A stretch of DNA of 64,000 nucleotides from positions 9,478,015-9,542,014 of the forward strand of contig CM066912.1 in assembly GCA_033964015.1 (NCBI GenBank), given 5' to 3'. Of the stretch, positions 22,032 to 32,276 are shown in pieces. Within the stretch, counting starts at the first letter, position 1; each line of letters begins with the position of its first letter. The notes under the pieces are model-generated. The model was not told the origin of the DNA and made no database searches. It saw nothing but the letters and a program-made list of their open reading frames with translations. The stretch comes from Scolanthus callimorphus. Its lineage: Eukaryota; Cnidaria; Anthozoa; Actiniaria; Edwardsiidae. The translations under genes and the position numbers were made by a program.

Positions 22032-23166
22032 GAGCAGTGTATCTTCTTTATTATATCCCAGTGATCAATTTTAACGCGCGCTCATTGGTCGAAACGTATC
22101 ACGTGGTGCATTTTCACAGGACTGATATCAGACGATATTGTCCGTCGGAAGTGATATCCGTCCTGGGAGAAATGTTTTAAGCAAAACCTGGTTATTTTCT
22201 GTTTAAAAAATAATGGAAAACAAGCAACCAAGGTTTTTGTCGAAGAATATTGATGAAATACGGATATTGGTGGTTGAGGCGACACCGGAAAACACAAAAA
22301 GTCAACTAAACAGGCCGTGAATGTTTTGAATGGTTTACAAAGTTGTTAGTTTTTTGTTGTTTCTATCCAAGTTAATTCGGTTTGACATTCGCGAAGAAAA
22401 TGAAAGAACTAAACAAAAAAGAGCAAAATGACGATAAAAGAATTGTGTTTAAACTTACCATTTTGTCGTAGCTTGGCAAATAGAAAAACAACTTGCAATC
22501 AGCTCAACCAAAATTCAACCACTTCGAGTGTAGTCCAGCAAGCCGACTTCCAAGTTCGATCAGCAGCGCTAAATTTTTCCAACTCTGCATTTCACAGCTG
22601 TAATTTATACTTCAGTTCACAACAGAACAGTTAATTAACAGTCCGGCAAGGAATTAGACCTGAAAACCCGAAATCTGGGCTAGATTTCTGTAGAAAAGCA
22701 CTCGGGAAAGCACTAGAACTTGTGCGTTGTAAATTTGTTTTGTGAATTCGCTCTGATTTCTTTTAGCCCCACGTTAGGGTTTGATTGACAGTTTTTGTGT
22801 CAACCAATCACAGCTCGAAAAAAAATATATTAGCCAATCACCGCTTACGCTTTGCCTTTTCACGCCATACTGCAGTTTAGTGGTTTTCTCACGTTCACAG
22901 TGTTCTTTTCTCTCGCGCGTGTTTTTCAGTGAAGCACTGGGGTATAAAATAAATAAACCCCTTCTTGGCTTGCTGTAATATCGGCGGATAAAGTCGATCC
23001 GCGGATGACAAATGGTCCTCAAAATTTCACAGTTGCCCTCGAGGCTTCGCTTCTCGGCCAACTGTTAATACTAACTATGATTTTTCGTACCATTTTTCAT
23101 CCTTGGACATTATCCGCCGATATTACAGCCGCCAGAAGGGGTTTATTTAGTAATTATTAGCTACGA
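22032..23166. repeat. Dispersed repeat, inverted relative to 41662-42540
   Basis: From ATATCCCAGTGATCAATTTT near 22035 to the hairpin ending near 23150, this block matches the reverse complement of 41679-42530, with extra sequence at about 22310-22560 in this copy. It includes the AAATAAACCCCTTCT hairpin also seen at 12473. Ends such as AACGCGCGCTC occur at both sides, suggesting a non-autonomous transposon about 1.1 kb long. Confidence 0.7.
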
Positions 23167-24182
23167 TATAACGCGCGCTCTGATTGACTCTGATAAAGTA
23201 ATTTCTCCCCCGCTATAGTGCGGCTTTTGATTTTACAACATTCTCGTGTCTCTCCCAACATCACGCATGCTCTATTACGCTCATATTTCCGTAAAACATT
23301 CAGCTCGGATATAATACTGTACCAAGAAGTAGGATAACCCTCGGGCCATTAAACATTAATAGCTGCGACAAATTTATAGCTAGCGGCAAATTTAGTTCGA
23401 GTCGGGCTGTTTGATAAAAGTGCAGAGGATTTTATTATCTGTCCTGAGCACCGAAATTGATTTTTTTTTAATTCGCTCTCTTTGGCAGTCATTGATTGCC
23501 CTAGCAAGGCAATAGATAGTACAATTGCATGCAGGTCGTGTTTCGAGCCGCATGCTTTTAGTCGCATCCGGATATGAGCTTGTACGACTTTTTGATCATC
23601 TGATATCCTTGTATCTTTGTATCTCTAAAACTTTTTTTCTTTGTATATTGTATCTCGAAATAGTGCAAGTACAATAGCACGTTGAAGTTTCGATAATTAA
23701 AAACATTTGACTTACTAGTTTCGTCGCTATAGAAACTCTGATTAAATTCTTGTCTATGCAGCAAAAATCACAATTCTTGTTTCGTTACAAGAGATTTGAC
23801 CGGCTGCACGAAAGTTTGTTAATTCTGAGACTCTTACTAGTTGAGTGCGAAACCCATAATACATCATCACAAACTTGTACGGCAAGTCAACCTTGGCCAC
23901 GTGAATTTTGCAATTGCGGTCGTATACAGTCGTCAAAAGGTCAATGCAAGAATTAGGCTACCAAAACTTGGTTTCGCTTCAACTCATCCAAATCAGCTAG
24001 AACATCCAACACGGTCACGAAATTTGTTTGGAATTGTTGACTGAAATTTAAAGCTGGTCAAACTTTGGAGCCAATAAGTATTCCCATTTCCCATGTTCTG
24101 TGGAGGTCGAGGGGTCCGTTTTCAAGGCATACATACCTTTCCTTCTTCTGATGATCACTGAAGGTCGACATGTGATGGATCT
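23167..24182. other. Non-coding stretch, no gene seen
   Basis: AT-rich sequence with only short open frames and no motif I can name. Confidence 0.5.
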
Positions 24183-24424
24183 TACAGCTGTTTCAGGTAA
24201 CACGCGACTTCGCCGATGTTAGAGTTTGGCAGATGGGCTTTCTGCGTTGTCAATCAATGCAATCCGTGTGAGCCAATCAAATTCTTGCCAAGTGCATTTG
24301 TTTGGCTTCTCTTGCGAGACATGTCGCGACAGAACTAGGCGATTTGATTGACGTCGAAGAGAAACCTAAGTGCCAAAAAATGTTTTGAACGCGCTGGGTC
24401 GCGTGTTACCTGAAACAGCTGTAA
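24183..24424. mobile_element. MITE with perfect 25-28 base ends
   Basis: Begins TTACAGCTGTTTCAGGTAAC and ends with the exact reverse complement GTTACCTGAAACAGCTGTAA. Interior non-coding. No clear target duplication. Confidence 0.8.
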
Positions 24425-24751
24425 GTGGTCGAGCCTCGTCCGCAGGATTGTTAAGTTGATCTCCAGCACACACGACTCTAAATGCGTGGCTCGTCCTATA
24501 TTTTTGCAAGATTCTCTAAGCCCTCCTCAGGCTAAATTAAAACAGTTAACAATTCGTCAAATTTTTTATACGAATATAATTTTTGCATAGCTTGAAGGGT
24601 GTGAATTCAGCGTTTTCTCTTTTCAGTGATAGAGATCTATATATTTATTGTGTATCTATGATAGATGAACCGATAATTCCTTTGAAAAGCTAGATTTATA
24701 TGCGATTAAATGTGTCAATTTGAGTTGTTATAAGTATGTTTGTGCTTCCCA
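24425..24751. other. Non-coding spacer before the nested transposons
   Basis: AT-rich with no coding signal. It ends in the 9-base target duplication TGAACCTAG at 24752-24760. Confidence 0.5.
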
Positions 24752-24830
24752 TGAACCTAGGGGTCTCTGTAAAATGCAGACCGGACCTCGGCGGACCGGA
24801 CCTCCGCGGACCTCGCGGACCGGATCTCGG

Positions 24831-25557
24831 CACAGGCTTACCATTCTGGGGGTGTGTGTAATGTGACTTCTTCTGTGTCATACATCTGCTCTTGGGGAGT
24901 TTGTAATGTGACTCCCCCTGTGTCATACATCGGCTCTTGGGGAGTTTGTAATGTGACTCCCTCTGTATTGATCAACGATCGGCTCACAAGTTGATAGTTA
25001 AAAGCATCTCGTATTATCATCTCTTGAAACAGAAAAGTTCTATAATAAAGGTTATAGTAAACGATAATTGTATTGTGTTTGTCCTCATATCGAAAACAGG
25101 GGGAAATATAAAGGTTTTCGGGTAGTTTATGAGAGTTTTTGGGGGGTGGGTAGCGAGGGGAGAGAGGAGAGAAGGAGTAAAGGCCAGCAGCTCTCACGCA
25201 GAACCAAATCACCATCACGTCGATCAAGCGCTCCAAATTCTTATTCACAGAAAATCTCACGAAACACTTACAACAGCTCGATCGAGTGATCATTGATCTA
25301 TGTCCCAGCCGAGTTTCAGGCTCGTAAATAAATTATGTGTACCCGAAAAGTGCACATTTTTCGGTCACCTCCGCCAAAACTCCACGCCGGCAAACGATAG
25401 AGGAACGCCGTGAAGACCCTTGGAATGTAGCGTCAATCAACGCATAGACCCTTGGAATGTAGCGTCAATCAACGCATGGCTGGTCGGGCTGGTCACGTCA
25501 CGCTGCACTTCCGCTACAAAACGGAAGAGAATGCGCCAGCCAATCAACGAGCTGGCT
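24831..25557. repeat. Left terminal inverted repeat of the P/PIF1 element
   Basis: Matches 34711-35436 in reverse. The outer end has about 2.5 tandem units of 47 bases containing GTAATGTGACTCCC (24850-24965). Nearer the gene is a direct pair of 32-base units (25414-25445 and 25446-25477, each with CCTTGGAATGTAGCGTCAAT). A CACGTCAC motif resembling a cAMP-response element lies at about 25494-25501. Repeated subterminal sites are typical transposase-binding sites, and the innermost part must supply the promoter. Confidence 0.92.
25414..25477. promoter_or_regulatory. Subterminal 32-bp direct pair, candidate transposase-binding and promoter region
   Basis: Two exact tandem 32-base units lie within 175-240 bases of the transposase ATG, followed by a CACGTCAC motif. 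The mirror copy lies at 34791-34854 before the helicase gene, so the two genes share the same upstream sequence. Role inferred from position and repetition only. Confidence 0.4.
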
Positions 25558-25649
25558 TTCTCCAGTGCACAAAATTTAAAATCAGCTGTTGTGGTTCGCG
25601 ATGCAATGTTGGTAGACTCGAAGAGAAACTTTCTACAAAACAAGACAAT

Positions 25650-25699
25650 ATGGAGTCCATGCGGAAGACTGCGACCTCCCAAAACGCGAAGCTTTACTG
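25650..25699 (+). CDS. P-type transposase, exon 1
   Basis: ATG at 25650 starts 16 codons and two bases, ending at donor TACTG|GTAAGT. The frame is open further upstream to another ATG at 25476 inside the terminal repeat, which would add 58 residues including a short CCGSRC cluster; no THAP zinc finger is formed by that stretch. I chose 25650 because it lies outside the repeat, but the longer start cannot be excluded. All nine exons together give 2502 coding bases (833 residues plus stop), within the usual size of P-element and THAP9 transposases. Confidence 0.7.
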
Positions 25700-25772
25700 G
25701 TAAGTGCATCTTTGTTATATTTTGCAAAAGAACCTCGATATTTTGGTTACAAACGTCTCAATAAATACACAG

Positions 25773-26756
25773 GTTCTCGCAGAAGTACGAGCTGTCGTTG
25801 GGAAAGACGTTAAGTCTAGATGAAGTATTGGACGACTTTGAAAATGAGAAAGAGAATTTGAATTTTAAATTGGAGAAGAAGGACGTCAGATCACTAGTCA
25901 ACCACGTTGTCGATAATGCAAAATCAGTCAAACTCAAGCGCAACGGCAAGCGAATAATCTCATTCATGGACATTGGAAAGCGTGCTCGGTATACTAGTGG
26001 AGAAGAATGGAAGCGAATGCAAACTGGCGTTTTATACAGTGGTTGGCTTTTGCGAAGCAAAACTGAAAATCCTCCGGTTTTGTCGTTTACGAGGTTAACT
26101 GGGGTTGCTTTCGACGAGAACGAGCTAGCTATCCAGCTGTCAATTGACCCTACTACGCTCGCCTTCGAACTGAAAACATCACAGGGAACCATTAACGGGA
26201 ACGATTTAGTACGAGTGTCACCAGCGAATGTCAATATATTGTTCGTGCTTGAGTACCTTTCCAGGTTCACTATTTGCTGTGGCGTACAGGGAAACGAGTT
26301 TAAGGCCTCCGTTGTACGGACAACGGAGGATACGTTATGTCATACTGTCAACGTAAATGGTAGACGTCACTTCATTTCTAAAAAGTGCAGCTTGTTAGTG
26401 CTAGGTTACGAGGGGAGGTGTACCGAGTGCATATATTTAAATAAACGCCTTTTATGTCGAAAGCAAGAAATTAATCTGAAGTTCACCAAGCATACTCTCC
26501 TCGGGAAGACGGAGATGGAGCAGAAGGTAATTCAGGTACAGAGAGAAAAAAGAAATGCAGAAAAACGTGCAGATTACTGGAGACAGAAATATGAAAACGA
26601 GAGTTTCGCTGTCACGGATGAGGATCACGAAGATTTTGCAACTCTACTAGGAGGAGTCGATCAGACGAAAATGAATGATGACATGCGACTACTCTTGCAA
26701 CAGCAACACATGGCACTCAAAAGAAAGTCAAAGTATGGATACAGGTGGCATCCAAA
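25773..26756 (+). CDS. P-type transposase, exon 2
   Basis: This is the largest exon, 984 bases from an ACAG acceptor to donor CCAAA|GTAAGT. It holds the N-terminal half: an acidic stretch, a KRIISFMDIGKRARY segment, and a putative zinc-binding pair of cysteines near GRCTEC followed by LNKRLLCRKQE. A charged helical stretch around QREKRNAEKRADYWRQK probably acts in dimerisation, as the leucine-zipper/coiled region does in P transposase. It ends in KYGYRWHPK, which with the next exon forms the conserved start of the RNase H-like part (G-RW-P-IIRLCL). No THAP-type C2CH finger is seen, so DNA recognition must use another fold. Confidence 0.85.
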
Positions 26757-27336
26757 GTAAGTAAACTGAAGATGCATTTTTTCGCAGCCAACACTGCCCC
26801 TCCATACCCTAACATTTTCTATTGTTTAGGCTTTGTACTTGGGCACCAATGCTGTGCCTGCAGTGTGCTTAGCCTAGACTAGATGTCACATCATAGGGGT
26901 AAAATCGAAAGTTCCCGACGAAAGCCCCCCCCCCCCCCCCCTCACTCTCCCCCGGGTTCTGACTCAGAACCAACAAATGAGAGATAACATGAGATGTCCC
27001 GCTCCTAGGAAAAAGGTGGATACCATTCTACACCCCTTAGACGAAGATAAACTGGGCTCAAATGATATAATTAAATTCCACCTCCCTTTATTAATGGCGG
27101 TTGCCGAATTTTTGACATCATCCTGGGCCCTATATCTCGCAAATGCATTCTTTTTATCTTTCCATCTGAATTCAGTGATATCTCAGGAAATAAGTCTCTT
27201 CAGGCATTGTGAGAACAAATTTTAAGTTCCTCCATTGGGAATCTAATGAGTACAGAATTATTTTCTGTCATGATTATATACAGTATGGACAAATCAATGT
27301 AGAAACTGAGACTGCCTGTTATTATTGTACATGTAG

Positions 27337-27432
27337 GATTATCAGGCTCTGTTTGGATATATATACAACATCATCCAAGGCTTTTGACACCTTGAAGGAG
27401 CATCTCATCCTTCCCAGCAAGAGGCTTATCAG
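27337..27432 (+). CDS. P-type transposase, exon 3
   Basis: Ninety-six bases between acceptor ACATGTAG and donor ATCAG|GTATGT read IIRLCLDIYTTSSKAF, then LILPSKRLIR. This matches the family's helix with the LPS-R-L segment directly before the catalytic core. Phases on both sides (AA|G and AG|A) restore lysine and arginine. Confidence 0.88.
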
Positions 27433-27688
27433 GTATGTGTATTGCAGATCTGCAAGATAAATAAAATATATAGCAAAGAGCAAGATAAAAAGTAAAATTC
27501 CCTGAACTGAATTTGATACTGCGAATTTTAGTGCCGTGATCAGAATATGTCTAGCATCAGCGATGCATGTCTGAATAGATGACAGTGATATTGTAAATCA
27601 CACAATTAAAGTGCAGGCATGATGGATCAGTGATGCAATGGATTAGCACCTGTCCATCAGTTTTATACATTAGAATTGTTACTTTTAG

Positions 27689-27827
27689 ATACTACAAGAA
27701 TTCAGTTCCTTGTTCTTCGGGATGGAATGCAGAAGTTATGGCATGGTGTCAAAGAGAGGCCACCAAATTGAAGATGGAAGGAAAGGATTTATGGGGAGGA
27801 CTCGTGTTTGATGAAATGACTATACAG
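27689..27827 (+). CDS. P-type transposase, exon 4 (first catalytic Asp)
   Basis: Reads YYKNSVPCSSGWNAEV and ends in GGLVFDEMTIQ. FDEM at about residues 417-420 corresponds to the first catalytic aspartate in the RNase H-like domain of P/THAP9 transposases. Acceptor CTTTTAG and donor ACAG|GTATAT are canonical, joining in phase 0. Confidence 0.9.
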
Positions 27828-28257
27828 GTATATCTGCAGGAAAACAATATTAATCAACAGATTCCAGACTTTATAAAATTCCATCCTTTTAGTACTTGTC
27901 AATTGTTAGCTCAAAACCCTATAATATTGCTTCCATACCTTTCAATTTGTGTTTTAAATAGCTCTCAAAAATTTATTTTCTTATCAGTCCCTATTCACCA
28001 GGTAAGGCTTCCCTATAGGTAGCTGCCGTGCTCATATTTCCAGCCTCGTTTCCATGCAATATTCCGCCATTTTTGAAAAAGGTCTATAAATGCTATATCA
28101 AGTGAGGCTCTGATTTTGGTAAGCGAGTTGTACATGTAAAACCACAACCAATCCAAATGTTTTAAGAGAAAAAGGATTCTTGTGATAATCTTGTGGCTAA
28201 TCCATAATTTTGATAAATTGACATAATTAGTGAATGGGTGTTCAATATTCTTAACAG

Positions 28258-28354
28258 GAAGATTTAGAGTTTGTCAGAGTTGGTGGGCAGAAGAGACTCC
28301 TTGGAGCTGTCAACCTTGGAAAAAGCTATGAGGACTCGAGACTTTTGACTGAAG
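28258..28354 (+). CDS. P-type transposase, exon 5
   Basis: Reads EDLEFVRVGGQKRLLGAVNL then GKSYED, the strand following the DEM motif in the family. Acceptor TTAACAG and donor GAAG|GTTAGA are canonical; phase 1. Confidence 0.88.
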
Positions 28355-28529
28355 GTTAGAATCTGTTTGTTGGCACAACCTTTATATTGCTAGCGCTGAA
28401 CAAAATGGTGTACTTATTTTTTTACTAGCAGGTTATCTTGCCCATTAGCTCCCCCCTCAGTATGAGGACCATCAATAGTGGTATTTTGTTCCTTTAAAAT
28501 AAATGATATAATTTCACAAATCTTTTCAG

Positions 28530-28695
28530 GGACGAATGAACCTCAACTTGCTTCAAAAGTTATGCAGTTTGCATTGGTGTCAGACAATGGCTTCCGTTTC
28601 AATTTGGCTCATTTCCCAGTTAAAACCATGCCTGCTGTAACACTACATGAAAAATTCTGGGAAGGTATAGAGCACTGCGAGAGAATTGGATTTCG
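28530..28695 (+). CDS. P-type transposase, exon 6
   Basis: Reads ASKVMQFALVSDNGFRFNLA, then HFPVKTMPAVTLHEKFW, ending GFR. In the family this segment (strand, then a short helix carrying a FPV or YP motif) leads to the second catalytic aspartate. Acceptor TTTTCAG and donor TTTCG|GTAAGA; phase 2. Confidence 0.87.
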
Positions 28696-29230
28696 GTAAG
28701 ATAATAATAAAGCACTCCTAATTTAAAATCATCTTGTGGAATTCAACAAGGAACACTGCCTCATGGAGATAAAGTTTCAACCTTCCATGAAAAATTATTA
28801 TTTAAAACTGTGTTTAAGAGTACTATGCCTTTTACCTCCCGGTCTAATTCAAATCTCCCTAGGGTGGTAAATAGGGTTGAATCAATTTTACACACAAAAA
28901 GTTTCATCATGATAGGATTCAGCTCCCTAGTCTGAAATGTCTCATGAGATGTCTAATGTTTCTGTTGACCAAGATTCAAAATGAATTTCCAAACCTTAAA
29001 TATTTTAAGATTTATTAGCAGGGGCGGCATAGCCGGGGGGGGGGGGGGGGGGGGGGGGGGCACATTTCTCAAAGTTTTCATACATTTTCACTAAACTCAG
29101 CCCCCACCTTAATTGCAATACAATCAATTACTAATGAGCCCCCACACTTTGAAAACTGTTCCGCCGTTCCTGATTTAGGGCTGCAAGTATCAAAGGATTT
29201 AAATCTAATATGATGCCAATGTCTATACAG

Positions 29231-29378
29231 AATATATTGGCTTGTTTGTGATGGAGGGGAACCCAACAGATCTTTCATGAAGATGCTCTTCCCATATGGT
29301 TCCGATCCTGAAGCTTCAGAATTTGTAGCAGAAAATCTACATACGGGAGGAAGGATTGCTGTCATGTCTGACTCAAAG
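29231..29378 (+). CDS. P-type transposase, exon 7 (second catalytic Asp)
   Basis: Reads IYWLVCDGGEPNRSFMKM, with CDGG at about residue 518 matching the second catalytic aspartate, then LFPYGSDPEASEF and GGRIAVMSDSK. The acceptor is CTATACAG. The donor is AAG|GCGAGT: a GC donor instead of GT, required for the next exon to join in frame as SDSK-HCFKKIRN. Rare GC-AG introns occur in animals, so this is acceptable, but it is the weakest splice site of the gene. Confidence 0.83.
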
Positions 29379-29630
29379 GCGAGTTTTTATAGCCAAAATA
29401 CAAACATGTTGTGGTACAATCTGTATGTGATACATTGTAGTAAATTCTTTTTTGATGTTTAAAACACAAGCAGAGCCTTGCAAACACAACTAATGGATTT
29501 TTGGAAATATTTGTTATCCCTCATTTTTAGACTTCTTTTTGTACCCCAAGCCAGGGTAACTTGTCTAAGCCACTTAAGTTTGTCTGGTTTGAGAGTTCAG
29601 TAAAATGAACATCATGTTTTCATTTTTCAG

Positions 29631-29885
29631 CATTGTTTCAAGAAAATAAGAAATCACCTGGAGAAAAGCACCATGGCTGAGAACCCCACAAGAAAGCTCA
29701 CAATCAATAACAACAGAATTGTATTCGAATTTTGGAAACGAGCTTTCAAGTGGGACCAGGAAAATCATTCCTTTCCCCTTCATGAAAAGCTAACAGAAGC
29801 ACATTTTGAGCTGGATGCCAGGTCCCGAATGCGAAACCATTTGGCTGAAGATGTCCTTGACAAAAGGATGTTACATCTTATGCAG
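29631..29885 (+). CDS. P-type transposase, exon 8 (DxxHxxKxxRN region)
   Basis: Begins HCFKKIRNHLEKS, the family's D..H..KNIRN helix when joined to the previous exon. It continues with a strand-loop RKLTINNNRIVFEFWKRAF and a helical stretch KLTEAHFELDARSRMRN, which belongs to the GTP-binding insertion region of P transposase. Acceptor TTTTCAG, donor ATGCAG|GTAAAT, phase 0. Confidence 0.88.
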
Positions 29886-30578
29886 GTAAATGAAATCAAA
29901 CATCCAGGCTTGAGTTATATGAGCTAAAAGGTGACTCAGTCACACAGCAAATAGGGGGAGGTCAAATTGAATTCTTTAAAGCAAATAGCATATTCATTGT
30001 ATCATTCATAACGTCTTGCGAAATGCCATAGTTAAGTGATAAGCAGCAGACACATCCCCCAAAAATATGAAGTTGGTGAATTTAAAATACAAGTTAGACC
30101 TACAAGTGTTATTTCAATGGAGCCCCTCAATCCCTATAGGCTGTATGGAGAGATCACTTCAACTTTTACATACCTGATTTGTACTGCATACTAAATCATG
30201 CATTGAATTGGTCAATCAATAAAAACAGCAACTTCAAGCACCATTGTAATCAAACTGAAATGACAACAAAGCAGCATCAACTGGAAGTGCCAAAATTAGA
30301 AACTGTTATCAAGTAGGCAACATTTTGAAAATGTATGATGATTGCGGGTAGCTAATAGATTTGAATGTCTCTACCAGTATCACAAGCTGTTTACATCAGT
30401 CAACTTACCATAAATGGTGGAACTTCAAACAAAACCTTAAATGATAAAAATATAAATATTGGTGGTTAAGCTTTACGAATCGACCCATTGCTGCAATACA
30501 AAATGGCTGTGAATCATGCCCTGATTTAATACTGTCATTGTTCAAATAATTGAATGGTGGTTTCTTTTTCCATCATAG

Positions 30579-31145
30579 GAGTATCAACAACATCTCTGCA
30601 ATTCTGGCCAAGTTGGAGAGGCGAGTGCTTTGAATGAGCCCATAAATCTTCTGGAATACACAAGCCAGTTAATAGACCTCTTTTCAAGAAAGGACTCATT
30701 ACTTAGCACTGAAGATCCTAGGTTGAAGAAAGCAAAGTTGTTTCTCCAATACTTACAAGAATGGAAAAGCAATGCCGCAGTTGCTAAAGAATTCCTTTCA
30801 AACCAGCTTTGGTTTGATCTGAGAGCAATGATTATCGGTCTCCATAAAGCTGTAGAGATAAAAACGAAGAAGTTCCCTGGTGTTGGCATTAAACCAGTCA
30901 TTGTAAATCAGGATGTAATAGAAAACACATTCTGCCAAGTTCGTGGGTCAAATGGGCAAAATAGTCACCCAAAGTACTATATGTACTGTTCCACAATCAC
31001 ATCGATAAATGTTGGTCAGTCAGTGGTGAGTAGAAAGAGTAACACCAATGGGAACAGAGATACTCTACCTCGGGCAGGACTCCCTAAGGAACATCCATTC
31101 TCAACAAAGAACAGAAAATTCAAGCGCAAGTTGCCTACCACCTAA
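30579..31145 (+). CDS. P-type transposase, exon 9 (catalytic Glu, C-terminus)
   Basis: Reads from EYQQHL to a TAA stop at 31145. It contains helical sequence ending the insertion domain and then GVGIKPVIVNQDVIENTF with CQVRG. QDxxEN is the conserved C-terminal block with the catalytic glutamate (about residue 760) in P/THAP9 transposases. The end is basic (KNRKFKRKLP), possibly nuclear-localising. No internal stop or frameshift interrupts any of the nine exons, so the enzyme could be active. Confidence 0.9.
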   Translation, partial: EYQQHLCNSGQVGEASALNEPINLLEYTSQLIDLFSRKDSLLSTEDPRLKKAKLFLQYLQEWKSNAAVAKEFLSNQLWFDLRAMIIGLHKAVEIKTKKFPGVGIKPVIVNQDVIENTFCQVRGSNGQNSHPKYYMYCSTITSINVGQSVVSRKSNTNGNRDTLPRAGLPKEHPFSTKNRKFKRKLPTT

Positions 31146-31412
31146 AAGGGATGTTACAGTACAGTATATAAGCTGACTCTCAATGAAGGTGACAGAGGAA
31201 GGTATTTAATGTTTGAAATCCTGGGGATGTTTACTTTTAGTAGTTTGGAGAGGCCAAAATTTGCGAAGTTACTTTAAGAGTATGATAATATGACCTTATT
31301 TATTTTTACTGATGTATTTTGGAGGGCCGTTACATTCATGATTCAGTGAGTAAATAGCCTATATTAAATTGTACATAAAATTATTTAGGAAATGATGGTA
31401 CCTTAACAGTAG
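31146..31412. terminator. Shared 3' region between convergent transposase and helicase genes
   Basis: This 267-base gap lies between the two stop codons. An AATAAA on the minus strand (31304-31299) can serve the helicase gene. For the transposase only weaker variants (ATAAAA near 31374) are seen. The two 3' ends may overlap. Confidence 0.45.
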
Positions 31413-31904
31413 CTACTGACGCTGTACTCTTCGGATACGGAATCCCAACCCCCCTCTTTCAAGAGGGAGTGCCTGTAATTCCGTCTCTAAGCTCCAAGGA
31501 TAAGGGATATTTGGCTGAGATAAGATAGCTTGTGCAAGATCTTTCCCCAAAAGGGCTTTGTTATGAGATGACTTTGCAGGTAGTCCATAGCCTTTCTGAA
31601 GCAGCAGTAGCTCTTTACGAGTGTACAACTGGGCTAAAATGGCATCTCCAAATTTGGTCAAGAGCGCTTTCAGCAAGTTATGAGACCTCTCTTTGTTAAG
31701 AGAATTGTCATCCACTATGTCACTATATGGGACCTTTGCTTCGTTTCGCACCTTTTTCTCTTTGCGTGCGAGCACCATTTGCCTATGTGCCATTGCCTTT
31801 TTAACCTGCCACTTGGATCGAAAGTCCTTGACAAACTGATTGGCACCAACATTGATGTAACGCTTTATCAGCTCAGTGTACATAATTTCAACCAGCAAAA
31901 CATC
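31413..31904 (-). CDS. PIF1-family helicase, exon 2 (C-terminus)
   Basis: This exon starts after acceptor ATTCCACAG and joins exon 1 in phase 0 (SVE-DVLLVE). It encodes 163 residues ending at the stop at 31413-31415. The part is rich in lysine and arginine (for example MVLARKEKKVRNEAK) and finishes with a LPLERGGLGFRIRRVQ tail. I do not recognise a named domain; a nucleic-acid-binding or partner-binding extension is plausible. The frame is intact throughout. Confidence 0.8.
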   Translation of the reverse strand, partial: DVLLVEIMYTELIKRYINVGANQFVKDFRSKWQVKKAMAHRQMVLARKEKKVRNEAKVPYSDIVDDNSLNKERSHNLLKALLTKFGDAILAQLYTRKELLLLQKGYGLPAKSSHNKALLGKDLAQAILSQPNIPYPWSLETELQALPLERGGLGFRIRRVQRQ

Positions 31905-32276
31905 CTGTGGAATTAATAAAAACAATCAAACAAAGCAAGTTGCTATTATGCATCAGTCAATTCCCATTCAGGGTGTCACACCAAGTTTGTTACAGGGGGT
32001 GGGGTAGGACATGACTCCCAATTCCATTCGAGGTCAGTATTGTTTTTGCCTAGTTCAGTAAAAAAGATTTTGTTAGGGGCATGTAGATGGCAAACCCAAA
32101 ACACCAATATGTCATTTTGAACATCACATTTTTCTTAATTTTGAATTCGGAATATTTTATAGCTAGGGAACTCCAAGCCACAGATAGGCACGATGAATCC
32201 AGCACGATAAAGAATATAATATTAATGTAAGACAAGAATATAATATTAATATCATGTTCAAAGCTTCATATCTCAC

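Noticed and set aside
25437..25764. Coding frames inside the left terminal repeat, and the matching frame at 34606-34848
   Set aside because: They are mirror copies caused by the inverted repeat and stop outside it; no motif supports a protein.
29038..29060. Long G run as a gap or functional G-quadruplex
   Set aside because: It lies in a transposase intron; similar runs occur across the window (6457, 14687, 15052, 26926, 61649). Length is probably unreliable in the sequence, and nothing else points to function.
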